Shown: piece after piece, positions 56,400 to 64,000 of the stretch
How positions within the stretch are numbered: the stretch's first letter is position 1
How the letters are laid out: each line of letters begins with the position of its first letter
Origin: Lyngbya sp. HA4199-MV5
GTDB lineage: Bacteria > Cyanobacteriota > Cyanobacteriia > Leptolyngbyales > Leptolyngbyaceae
Reading direction: 5' to 3'
Assembly (NCBI GenBank): GCA_019359375.1
Contig: JAHHHL010000016.1
Span: 1-64,000, forward strand
Length of the DNA stretch: 64,000 nucleotides
The notes under the pieces: model-generated
Database searches by the model: none
Seen by the model: only the letters and a program-made list of their open reading frames with translations
Told to the model about the DNA's origin: nothing
Made by a program: the position numbers and the translations under genes

Positions 56400-56831
56400 A
56401 CGCCTAATAAGTGAATCGGGGAGCCTATGGATATAGACTCCCCGATTCGATCAAAGATTAAGGCTCCCCGCAACGCCGTCTTACCTCAGTTTTTGACCTG
56501 GTAAAAACCAGGTGGGTACCTCATGCCATGACTTAAAGTTTCCGGGTACAAGCCCGGTCTACTGCCGTCTGGCGATCGATTCCCGTTTGAACAGAGCATA
56601 GTCAAAAAACGTTATTGGCAGTCACCAACGCCGCAGTTGAACCTCTCACCATTTTAGCGGTTGAATCGACAAACCGCCCGTGAACGGTGACAGATCCCCG
56701 ATTTTTTGAAAAAGTAGGGGCTTAGCAGTCGGACAACGGTTTTTATGATGACTAGAGATTATCTGCCGACCGCTCAGCCCCCACAAGGGTAATCTCTTTC
56801 TCAAAAATTCCCTCAAGGCGAAGTCTTGCAG
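56400..56831. ncRNA. structured non-coding block, possibly a TnpB-type element remnant
   Basis: Several strong stems lie in 430 bp without a gene. GAATCGGGGAG/CTCCCCGATTC is at 56413-56448. ACCTGG-TAAAA-CCAGGT is near 56499. CCGGGTACAAGCCCGG is near 56549. A long stem at 56717-56781 pairs GGGGCT-AGC-GTCGG with CCGAC-GCT-AGCCCC, with two mismatches. AGAGATTA (56754-56761) could also pair with TAATCTCT (56790-56797), giving a pseudoknot. Read on the minus strand, the order of hairpins is reminiscent of the scaffold beside IS200/IS605 or IS607 tnpB genes, but no tnpB is present. Identification is tentative. Confidence 0.35.
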
Positions 56832-57716
56832 CTAATCCGTGATTCTGGCGCATAGTCCGGCTCCTGCTGCCATCAGCACAGCCGCGATCGCCAGCGTCTC
56901 AGTAATCCCTTCCCCAAGCAACCACGCTGAAACAGTAGCACCCGCAAACGGCGCGAGCGCAAAATAAGCCCCCGCCCGTGATGCGCCTAAATATTTCAAT
57001 GTCATGACAAAGCAGAACAGGGTCAACCCGTTTGTGAGAAAGCCAACGCCTAAAACACCGCAGAGCACTGGTAAAGCGGGTAAAGGTTGCCCTGCCAGCA
57101 GCGCGATCGCCACATTGATCGCCCCAGCACCGCCACTTTTCAACAGCGCGACCTGCAAGGGATCTTTTGCTGCCACTTTGGTCGTGAAGTTACTGTCCAG
57201 CGCCCAGTGAAAGCAGGTGCCCAAAATCAACAACGCGCCCCAGGTTAAGCCAATGCCCGTGTTTTTTGCCTGAGCTAGAACTACACCTCCAGCAACGATC
57301 GCCACCATCCCTACAAAGACCTGCCAGCGCCATCGTTCGCCAAAAACTGTCCATGCCAGTAGCGCTGTGAACACGCACTCAAAGTTCAACAGTAAGGACG
57401 TTGCCGCCGCCGTGGTATGGACTAACCCGGTTGTGAGCAGGACGGGAGCAATCACCCCACCCACCAAAATCGATGCCCCTAACCAGTGCCAATCCTTTTT
57501 GTGCAGGCGATCGGGCGATGGGTGAATGCGCTTGCGAATCAGGTAAATTGGCAGCAGCCCCAGCCCACCACCGAGAAAGAGCAACCCTGCCAGCAGCCAC
57601 GGTTGCACCTCATTGAGAAACAGTTTGGCTAAGGGCGTTGTGGCACCAAACAGCAGCGCCGTACTGATGCCAAAGCCAACACCAGGGAGCGCAGACCGAA
57701 AACTTGATTGGGTCAC
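56832..57716 (-). CDS. EamA/DMT-superfamily transporter
   Basis: A 294-residue protein with ten predicted membrane helices in two EamA repeats. PGVGFGISTALLFGATTPLA starts repeat 1 and WGALLILGTCFHWALDSNFT repeat 2. SAAATSLLLNFECVFTALLAW-like text (TTAAATSLLLNFECVFTALL) is the conserved mid-repeat element. Members export amino acids or other small metabolites. The substrate is unknown. The desaturase gene ends only 8 bp upstream, so both are probably cotranscribed. Confidence 0.9.
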   Translation of the reverse strand: MTQSSFRSALPGVGFGISTALLFGATTPLAKLFLNEVQPWLLAGLLFLGGGLGLLPIYLIRKRIHPSPDRLHKKDWHWLGASILVGGVIAPVLLTTGLVHTTAAATSLLLNFECVFTALLAWTVFGERWRWQVFVGMVAIVAGGVVLAQAKNTGIGLTWGALLILGTCFHWALDSNFTTKVAAKDPLQVALLKSGGAGAINVAIALLAGQPLPALPVLCGVLGVGFLTNGLTLFCFVMTLKYLGASRAGAYFALAPFAGATVSAWLLGEGITETLAIAAVLMAAGAGLCARITD

Positions 57717-57724
57717 ATATGCAC

Positions 57725-58741
57725 CTAAGCAGGCAAGACCAGAAAGGAAACTTCGATCGCGCCGTAGAAGCTCTCCAGGCTGCGATTGCCCTGTTCATCA
57801 ATGCCGCGCCCCTGACCGGAATAAAGCCGCGAAATTCGGTAACGGTGGTAATTCCCCAGCAGTTCGGGCAGCGTAATGTATTGCACCTCATCTCCCTTAA
57901 ACAGGGCGCGATCGAGGTCATGCAGGTTATACCACGGGCATTTCATCAGTTCATGATGGGCATTGTGGTAGCCAAAGTTCAGTAACAGCAGGTTGAGCCA
58001 CCAATAGCGCAACGACACCACATTCGAGAACGTGTTTGCCTGCTCGTGGGCACGATCGCGCTTTGGGAGCGCACTACCGACTGGAAACACCTCATAGGTA
58101 TGCTGAAAGGCATCCACAAACCGCAGCACGGTCAACATGCCAATGTAGGACAAAAAGTAGAGCAGCAACGCCTTGGGCGAAACGATCCCCAACAGCGCAA
58201 AGAGTCCCCCCCGCACGAGGAGAATCAGCACGTTCCGCAGGCGTTCATCCCGGCGATCGGGTTCCCAGAATGGCGCAAAGATCGATCGAATCCGCAACAG
58301 AAACGCCAGCGAGGGAAAGTAGAGCCATTCCAGCGCTAAAAGGAGCGATCGCATAGGCGCAGGCATTGCGTTCAAAAACGTCATCAAATCAAAGCGGCAA
58401 AAATCCACTCGGTTTACATGATGGGCAATGTGCAGCCGCGCCAAATCTTCAAACCGGGCATAGCAGCCACCATTCAGCCACAGCATCAGGTTCCCGAAGG
58501 CAACATTCCATGCCTTGCTTTCAAATAAAGCACTGTGCATAAAATCGTGCGCCAGGTATGCCGAGCACAGTAAACTATGCGTTAAAAAAACAACGCCCAG
58601 TGCATTCAGCCAACCGCTTGGCAACAGCAGCAGCCCAATGCCACCCACATAGCTCACCAGTGTATACAGAATGGAAAGTACATTCCACAACGGCTTTTTT
58701 TGATGCAAATAGTGATTGATCTCGATCGTTCCGGTAGTCAT
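57725..58741 (-). CDS. fatty acid desaturase-family membrane di-iron enzyme
   Basis: A 338-residue integral membrane enzyme. The three histidine boxes that bind two irons are intact: HDFMH, HIAHH and NAHHE preceded by YH. Paired hydrophobic segments place the boxes on the cytosolic side. It differs from DesA-D in spacing (for example ARFEDLARLHIAHHVNRVD), so it may be a hydroxylase or desaturase of other lipids or of carotenoids. It is upstream of the EamA transporter with an 8-bp gap. The 58742-58976 spacer holds nothing recognised. Confidence 0.88.
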   Translation of the reverse strand: MTTGTIEINHYLHQKKPLWNVLSILYTLVSYVGGIGLLLLPSGWLNALGVVFLTHSLLCSAYLAHDFMHSALFESKAWNVAFGNLMLWLNGGCYARFEDLARLHIAHHVNRVDFCRFDLMTFLNAMPAPMRSLLLALEWLYFPSLAFLLRIRSIFAPFWEPDRRDERLRNVLILLVRGGLFALLGIVSPKALLLYFLSYIGMLTVLRFVDAFQHTYEVFPVGSALPKRDRAHEQANTFSNVVSLRYWWLNLLLLNFGYHNAHHELMKCPWYNLHDLDRALFKGDEVQYITLPELLGNYHRYRISRLYSGQGRGIDEQGNRSLESFYGAIEVSFLVLPA

Positions 58742-58976
58742 GACGGTTTTGAACCCCTGATTTTGCCTGATGTTCTTAAAAGAATGTTGTGAAGCTAGGA
58801 ATCACTCATCCCAACGCTCAAACAGCTTAAACTTGAGTGAAAAGATGATGTGTGCAAGGCAGCACTTCCTGCTATGGCGGAATCGGACGCTTTGACGATG
58901 ACGCTCCTTCATTTATCGTAATTGACAAGCTTCTAACCGTCTGTTTACTGCTTGACCTTCACTGCTGGACTTGTCG

Positions 58977-59828
58977 TTAATGCTCCTCATGCAACGCATT
59001 GATGATGGCACGTTTGATTTGAATAAAGTCGGGATCAAGCTTCATGTCAAGCTCCCGATGTTCGGGCAGCGGTACTTGAAAATCTTGTTTGATTTGTCCT
59101 GGATGGGCACTCATCACATAAATACGCTGCGATAAGAAAACAGCTTCTTCCAAATCGTGAGTAATCATCAAAATGGTGGTGTGGGTCTGCTCCCATAGCT
59201 CCAGCAGAAACTTCTGCATCTGCTCCTTCGTTTGAGCATCCAACGCTCCGAAGGGTTCATCCATCAGCAGGACTTCCGGCTCGTTTGCCAGGGCACGGGC
59301 GATCGCCACTCGCTGCTTCATCCCACCCGACAACTGTTTGGGATAGGCTTTGGCAAACCTGGTCAGCCCCACCACCTCCAGATAATACGACACCCGCTGC
59401 TTGATTTCGGCTCTAGGCAACCGACGAAGCTTCAGCCCAAACGCAATATTTGCCGCTACCGTCAGCCAGGGATAGAGCGTATAACTTTGGAATACCATGC
59501 CCCGATCGGCTCCTGGTCCCGGCACGACTTCCCCATCCACCAAGACTTTGCCAGAGCATGGGGAGACTAAGCCCGCAATAATGTTGAGCAAAGTGGATTT
59601 GCCACACCCTGAAGCCCCAACAATGCAGACAAATTCGCGGGGTTGCAGGTAAAGATTGACGTTCTGCAACGCGATAATAGCCTTCCCTTTTTGCGAAAAG
59701 CTTTTGGACAAGCCTTCTACTTGAAGTTTAGGCATTTGGGCTGACTGGACGGATGTAGGAGAGGTGCTAGTAAGAGTCAAATTAGTCTTGAAGTCTTGTG
59801 GCGAAGGAGACAATTTCAAAAAAGGCAT
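58977..59828 (-). CDS. ABC transporter ATPase, SsuB/TauB/NrtD type
   Basis: A 283-residue ATPase. Walker A is VGASGCGKSTLL, the signature is QLSGGMKQRVAIARALA, Walker B is VLLMDEPFGALDAQT and the switch His is in MITHDLEEAVFLS. The first 31 residues are unusual and Ser/Thr-rich; MPKLQVEGLSKSFSQKG at 59735 may be the true start. Related importers take up nitrate, sulfonate, taurine, bicarbonate or pyrimidine precursors. The cognate permease is divergent, 275 bp away. Confidence 0.92.
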   Translation of the reverse strand: MPFLKLSPSPQDFKTNLTLTSTSPTSVQSAQMPKLQVEGLSKSFSQKGKAIIALQNVNLYLQPREFVCIVGASGCGKSTLLNIIAGLVSPCSGKVLVDGEVVPGPGADRGMVFQSYTLYPWLTVAANIAFGLKLRRLPRAEIKQRVSYYLEVVGLTRFAKAYPKQLSGGMKQRVAIARALANEPEVLLMDEPFGALDAQTKEQMQKFLLELWEQTHTTILMITHDLEEAVFLSQRIYVMSAHPGQIKQDFQVPLPEHRELDMKLDPDFIQIKRAIINALHEEH

Positions 59829-60103
59829 CTCTATGATGCTAGTAGAGCAAACAGAACATTACAGAACGGAGTGCGGGCATCTTGCCCGCGTCTATGGTGT
59901 TACAAATCAATGGCGTTGCAAACCGTTTGTTTCGGTCTACTAATCCATTCAAGCATTTGCAGAAACGATACGCCAAACGTGTTTTCCCTCTCTATTAAAC
60001 GAAGGCGCTGGGTCTAGAATTGTGGCGATCGCTACGGCTGTCTAACTGACCGTCCTCGGACAATGCGAGTTTACGTTGTTCCATTACCACTCCCACTACT
60101 GCT

Positions 60104-60940
60104 GTGCTTAAATCTCTGCCTGCGTCTCGCAAACAGTATCTCACCCCATCCGTCTTTTGGAGTATTCGTCAAGGCTTTCCCCGCTGGCTAAGTACACTCA
60201 TTTCGATCACGGCGCTAGTGATACCGCTGGCTGTTTGGGCAGTTCTCAGTTACGGCGGGTGGGTGACACCCATTTTCCTGCCAACTCCAACGGCGGTCTT
60301 GCAATCTGGCATTCAAATGTTTACCCAGGAAAACCTCCTGTTGGATGTGTTTGCCAGTTCCTACCGCGTCTTCCTGGGCTTTTTAGCAGCGGCAATCATT
60401 GGCGTACCGATCGGCATTGCAATGGGCACCTTCTACAGTATGGAGAGTCTCTTTAGTCCTATTGTTGGTACAGTCCGTTACATGCCCGTTGCTGCTTTTG
60501 TACCGCTCATTATTCTCTGGCTAGGGTTGGACGAGCCGACTCGCGTGACGATTATTTTTTTGGGGATTGTGTTCTTCAACGCCATTATGGTGGCTGATGC
60601 GGTGAAATTTATTCCCAATGAATTGCTCAGTGTGGCTTACACCCTGGGAGCAAATCGTTTTGATGTTCTGGTGCGTGTCATTATTCCGGCGATCGTCCCC
60701 AGCATCATCGATACCTTGCGCGTCAACGTAGCAGGCGCATGGAATTATCTGGTCATCTCAGAACTCATCGCGTCTGAAAATGGCTTGGGGTTTCGCGTGG
60801 TTCAGTCACAGCGCTATCTTCAAACAGACAAAGTACTGTTCACGATCGCCATCATTGGACTCATTGGATTGCTCACAGACTTTGCGTTTAAGCTGCTGTT
60901 CAACCTGGCAACACCCTGGGCAGAACGATCGTCCTCTTAA
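60104..60940 (+). CDS. ABC transporter permease, SsuC/TauC/NrtB type
   Basis: A 278-residue inner-membrane protein with six helices. SIIDTLRVNVAGAWNYLVIS plus the preceding VAYTLGANRFDVLVRVIIPA is the EAA-type loop that docks on the ATPase. There is no in-frame ATG at the start. GTG at 60104 is used, although an ATT at 60083 would add seven residues. No periplasmic binding protein is in the window, so the substrate is unknown. Confidence 0.9.
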   Translation: MLKSLPASRKQYLTPSVFWSIRQGFPRWLSTLISITALVIPLAVWAVLSYGGWVTPIFLPTPTAVLQSGIQMFTQENLLLDVFASSYRVFLGFLAAAIIGVPIGIAMGTFYSMESLFSPIVGTVRYMPVAAFVPLIILWLGLDEPTRVTIIFLGIVFFNAIMVADAVKFIPNELLSVAYTLGANRFDVLVRVIIPAIVPSIIDTLRVNVAGAWNYLVISELIASENGLGFRVVQSQRYLQTDKVLFTIAIIGLIGLLTDFAFKLLFNLATPWAERSSS

Positions 60941-61051
60941 GAGTATCAAGAGCAAGCGTGTTGAGTGTTGAGTGTTAAGTGTTGAGTGTTGAATTGATTA
61001 GGCAGTCAGCGGTCAGAATTAGGGAGTAGGGAGTAGGGAGTGGGTTAGAGG

Positions 61052-62013
61052 TATAGCTAATGCCAGAAAGGTTGCGGCATAATGGAGAGAATCTAGAACA
61101 ACTCAAATCAATTTGCTTATGCCTGCTGCCTATAGTCATGACTTACGCGAGAAAGTCGTAGCGGCAATCGACCGAGGCGAGCGAAAAAGTCACGTTAGTC
61201 AAATGTTCAATCTCAGTCGGGACACGATTGACCGATGGTTGAAGCGGCGTGAGACGACAGGCAGTGTCAAAGCGGCGCAAGGGTACCAACAAGGGCATAG
61301 TCACCGGGTCAAGGATTGGCAAGCGTTTCGTGCCTTTGCACAAACTTATGGTGATCGAACCCAAGCCGAGATGGCGCAATTGTGGCAAGGGCAGATCAGC
61401 CAACGAACGATGGCACGAGCCTTAGCACAGATTGACTGGACGCGAAAAAAAAGACGTATGGCTACCGCGAACGAGACGAATCGAAACGTGCCGCTGTCCA
61501 AGCACAACTAGCCACCATTCCGCTGTCCCAGCGAGTCTATGTCGATGAATCGGGGATGGATGAACGTGATGACTATGGGTACGGTTGGTGTGAGTGGGGC
61601 AAGCGGTTTGAGGCGTTCAGGACGGGTCGCAGAACTGGACGGGTCAACATGATTGCTGCCTACTGTGAACACCAGTTGACTGCCGCTTTTACCGTAGACG
61701 GTGCCTGCAATCGAGTTGTGTTTGAAACGTGGTTAGAAACGTGTTTGCTGCCTACACTTCAGCCTGGGCAAGTCGTAATTTTGGATAACGCGACCTTTCA
61801 TCATGGCGGTCGGATTGCTCAACTGCTGGCATCAGTCGGTTGCCGTTTGTTGTACTTGCCCCCGTATTCGCCAGACCTCAATCGCATTGAAAAGGGTTGG
61901 GCTTGGCTCAAAAGTCGAATACGCAAACGCTTCGCTCTCTCTGGCACCCTCCGTTCAGCCATGGAGTCTGTCTTAAAAGAAGCAGTGTCCTAACCTTTGT
62001 GGCTACAGCTATA
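61052..62013 (+). mobile_element. second IS630-family element
   Basis: Imperfect terminal repeats: left TATAGCTAATGCCAGAAAGG and, as reverse complement, right TATAGCTGTAGCCACAAAGG. TA dinucleotides bound both ends. The element is about 960 bp and differs in sequence from the one at 273. It sits inside low-complexity spacer repeats (GAGTAGGGAGTAGGGAG to its left, CAACAACCAACAACTAACAA to its right). Confidence 0.85.
61119..61993 (+). CDS. IS630-family transposase, made by -1 frameshift
   Basis: The first frame (ATG 61119 onward, MPAAYSHDLREKVVAAID) holds the helix-turn-helix (SQMFNLSRDTIDRWLKR). At a run of eight A residues (61445-61452) a -1 shift moves into KKTYGYRERDESKRAAVQ and the catalytic frame. 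There the DDE residues are D in VYVDESGMDERD, D in VVILDNATFHHGG and E in PDLNRIEKGWAWLK. The final stop is at 61993. Both frames look intact, so the element may still move. It belongs to the ISY100-like group by its layout. Confidence 0.88.
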
Positions 62014-62098
62014 GAAGGCAGCAGTTGTGCTTCTTCCAACAACCAACAACTAACAACTAACAACTACATTCAGCGGTCAGCTTTTTATCCTTCAGCCT

Positions 62099-62854
62099 TT
62101 AGCCTTCCCCCTCTCCAGCCAACACAATCCGATCGACAAACTTCCCAATCAACTGGTTGGCGATCGGCGTTTCGTGCAGTCCTTCAAGCACCTGTGCCAG
62201 CGCTTCAGCACTCTCTAAATAGCGGCTCTGGTAGCGGGTAATGCGAGTGATCAAATCAGCGACATCCACTTCAGGATGAAACTGAAACCCGTAAAAAGGC
62301 TTGCCTGCGATCCGAAACGCGTGATACGGACAAAGCTCTGAATACGCCAGCAACACCGCTTCCTCTGGCAAGAAAAGCGCACGTTCTTTATGCCCCGACA
62401 CTGCCCAAAAGCGGTCAGGAACATCATGAAAAAGAACATCTGTTGCTGCGGCTTCAGTGAGTTTCAATGGATAAGTCCCTATCTCCATGCTTGCTGCATC
62501 AACGATCACCTGTCCTCCCAGCGCTTCAACAGCAACCTGAAAGCCAAAGCAAGACGCAAAAACAGGAATACTCTTGTCCAGGCAGTAAAGCAGCAACCGC
62601 TTGGCATCGTCTACAAACGGATATTTTTCTGGTTGCGTCACCGAGGCATCGCTAGAGCCGCCCACCAGTAAAGCGTCGTATCCCGTAAGGCAAGTGGACT
62701 CAAAGGCAGGTGTCTCAAAGGTATTGAGTACGTCAATCTGATGCGCCTCCAGCCCACTGTAGCGAACAAATTCATCAAGTTCCTCCTGACACGTCACCGC
62801 ATCATCTCGAATTTGTAGTAAGAGAAGTTTAAGCTGAGAACGTTGTTTGGTCAT
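62099..62854 (-). CDS. class I glutamine amidotransferase-family protein
   Basis: A 251-residue protein. PVFASCFGFQVAVEALGG contains the nucleophile Cys in the GxCxG-like turn, and FYGFQFHPEVDVADL contains the catalytic His and Glu, so the triad is complete. It is not fused to a synthase domain, like the GMP-synthase-like stand-alone amidotransferases (YfeJ/PuuD-like). The substrate is not known. A repeat tract follows its 3' end. Confidence 0.85.
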   Translation of the reverse strand: MTKQRSQLKLLLLQIRDDAVTCQEELDEFVRYSGLEAHQIDVLNTFETPAFESTCLTGYDALLVGGSSDASVTQPEKYPFVDDAKRLLLYCLDKSIPVFASCFGFQVAVEALGGQVIVDAASMEIGTYPLKLTEAAATDVLFHDVPDRFWAVSGHKERALFLPEEAVLLAYSELCPYHAFRIAGKPFYGFQFHPEVDVADLITRITRYQSRYLESAEALAQVLEGLHETPIANQLIGKFVDRIVLAGEGEG

Positions 62855-63529
62855 TGAGTCATACAGGCACCACTGAGCTTATTCTTACCTACTTTAGGCT
62901 ACGGATTGAGCCTGTAGCGATTTAGCTCGTAGGTCGGTGAAAACACACGCCGATCGCAGTGCCAGAAGCGGCGATCGTTTCAAGGCAATCATACAGAATT
63001 CCCCACTCAAACAAGGTACACCCTGACTCCTTCAACCTCTGACTCCCTCAACCAAGCTGTACTTCACCAGGTTGGGAATCGCTATAAAAAAACTCCCATC
63101 TACCGGATTAACCACTATCACACCATAAACAGTTCACGTCAGTAAATAGATGTAGTGCAGCGAATCATACGAATAGCTAACTGTTTACGTTCAACGACTA
63201 ATGGGAGCGATCGCGTTAAGTGCTTTCCGTAGCTCTACGGAATTGGCTTTAGAGGAAAGAAGTTGCTCAATTGATTTTCTGTAACCTCAAAAGCGCAGCA
63301 ATCGCAGACTTTAGCAACTTCTTTTCAAAAAAATGTAATCAATAAAACAACGTTAAATTTGTGTTTTGACCAATTTTAGCAATGATTACTTAGAGATCCA
63401 TTGCTTGAAGAAGCGCTAGAACCTCAGTAAAAACCGCACTGAAACGAAGCTTCTATGAATTTGCAAAGGCTATGTTTGTTCAAGATTTCATACCGGGAAC
63501 GCTAATGATGCTAGCGTGGAAGGTAAAGC
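62855..63529. other. spacer with two hairpins
   Basis: TTCCGTAG-CT-CTACGGAA lies near 63224-63242. AAAGAAGTTGCT (63256-63267) pairs perfectly with AGCAACTTCTTT (63313-63324) across 45 nt. These lie about 200-300 bp upstream of the last gene and could form a leader RNA. No other gene is recognised. Confidence 0.45.
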
Positions 63530-64000
63530 AATGGCAGACAATTCTAGTCTTTTTGATAACAGTACATCAACACAGCGACTCATCACCGCTACAACCAGCA
63601 CACAAACGTTTTCTAATACTCAATCAGATACAAGCTACTCACTTGACTCAGGCGATACGCAAGATTTCTTTCGCCTCCGCCTTAGCCAGCGTAGCAGTGT
63701 TGTCCTGGCGCTGACCTCTCAAAACGCCAATGCTGATATTGCCATTCTTGATGCGGGTGGCACGTTACAGCAGTCCAGTAATGGTGGCACTCTAGCAGAT
63801 GCTTTTACAACAGGATCGCTTAATGCCGGTGATTACTACATCCGAGTTTTTCTAGCAGACTCCAGCACCAGCACAAACTACACGCTGAAGGTAAAATCTA
63901 CGCCTGCTGCCCGTGCAGACTTGCTCTGGCGTAATCCTAGCAGTGGACAAAATGCCGTTTGGCTCATGAATGGCAATAGCCTCACCAGCAGCTTTTATGC
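63530..64000 (+). CDS. 5' part of an exported PPC-domain / FG-GAP-like protein
   Basis: From ATG at 63530 (GGAAGGTAAAGCA upstream) the frame is open to the window end, 157 codons. It begins MADNSSLFDNSTSTQRLI without a classic signal peptide. SLDSGDTQDFFRLRLSQRSS and LNAGDYYIRVFLADSSTSTN form a pre-peptidase C-terminal (PPC) domain. Then ADLLWRNPSSGQNAVWLMNG begins a repeat of the kind used in large VCBS/FG-GAP surface proteins of cyanobacteria. The full protein is probably large and secreted by a type I system, which cannot be checked here. Confidence 0.85.

Noticed and set aside
1-64000. tRNA or rRNA genes
   Set aside because: I looked for T-arm and acceptor-stem patterns in the spacers and found no convincing cloverleaf; a dedicated scan would be needed to exclude one.

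Overview
The window is cyanobacterial chromosome. The palindrome GCGATCGC (HIP1) is scattered through genes and spacers. A 29-codon petN (cytochrome b6f subunit) lies at 28452. Many families are typical of large-genome cyanobacteria: WD40/NB-ARC STAND proteins, multi-PAS and GAF signalling proteins, class III cyclases, Uma2 nucleases and DUF3536/GH57 enzymes. The genus cannot be fixed from this sequence. I saw no rRNA, tRNA or CRISPR array.

Region 1 (about 1-5000) is the most unusual part. An IS630-type insertion sequence (273-1415) sits just beyond a decayed fragment of an integron integrase gene (C-terminal 42 codons, 1464-1592, minus strand). Three integron attC sites follow on the plus strand (2423-2508, 3418-3504, 4708-4797). 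They delimit two complete gene cassettes, 2503-3497 and 3498-4790, carrying a DUF5984-like protein, a small membrane protein and an Rpn-family nuclease. This is a relic sedentary integron: the integrase is dead but the cassette array still reads cleanly. A purE fragment, a MITE-like repeat and a vapC remnant are mixed in.

Region 2 (5000-21400) alternates housekeeping genes with small accessory modules. The housekeeping genes are polA, a CDF transporter, a HAD phosphatase, gpmI, an oligopeptide-type permease and a peptidoglycan amidase. The accessory modules are mostly toxin-antitoxin genes: RelE with its antitoxin and a HicB-like gene, DUF1902-HicA, an orphan Phd/YefM, and HigBA with a broken higB. 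A frameshifted SIMPL-domain gene is also here.

Region 3 (21400-36100) carries a 1214-residue STAND NTPase with 14 WD40 repeats, a peptidoglycan-binding membrane protein, an SDR-type protein, petN and a signalling cluster. In that cluster a histidine kinase overlaps an OmpR-type regulator, followed by two DM13-domain exported proteins and a BcsA-like glycosyltransferase. A peroxiredoxin fused to a cold-shock domain faces this cluster.

Region 4 (36200-42900) holds a GAF histidine kinase and a four-gene minus-strand group: two unfamiliar beta-rich proteins, a protealysin-like M4 metallopeptidase and an emfourin-type inhibitor. Two small membrane proteins follow.

Region 5 (43300-64000) has a GAF/PAS class III cyclase, a multi-PAS histidine kinase, an EcsC-like protein, a peptide-binding lipoprotein, a GH57/DUF3536 enzyme with an inserted repeat, a SpoU methyltransferase, an EamA exporter, a fatty-acid desaturase, a divergent ABC ATPase and permease, a second IS630 element, a glutamine amidotransferase and the start of an exported PPC-domain protein cut by the window end.

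Dispersed repeats are a theme. A 130-bp MITE-like family occurs as three full copies and one deleted copy, with an internal stem that shows a compensatory change. CCTCCGAGG hairpins recur, and low-complexity purine/pyrimidine tracts such as GGCAGAAGGCAGG fill many spacers; one similar tract has entered a coding region.
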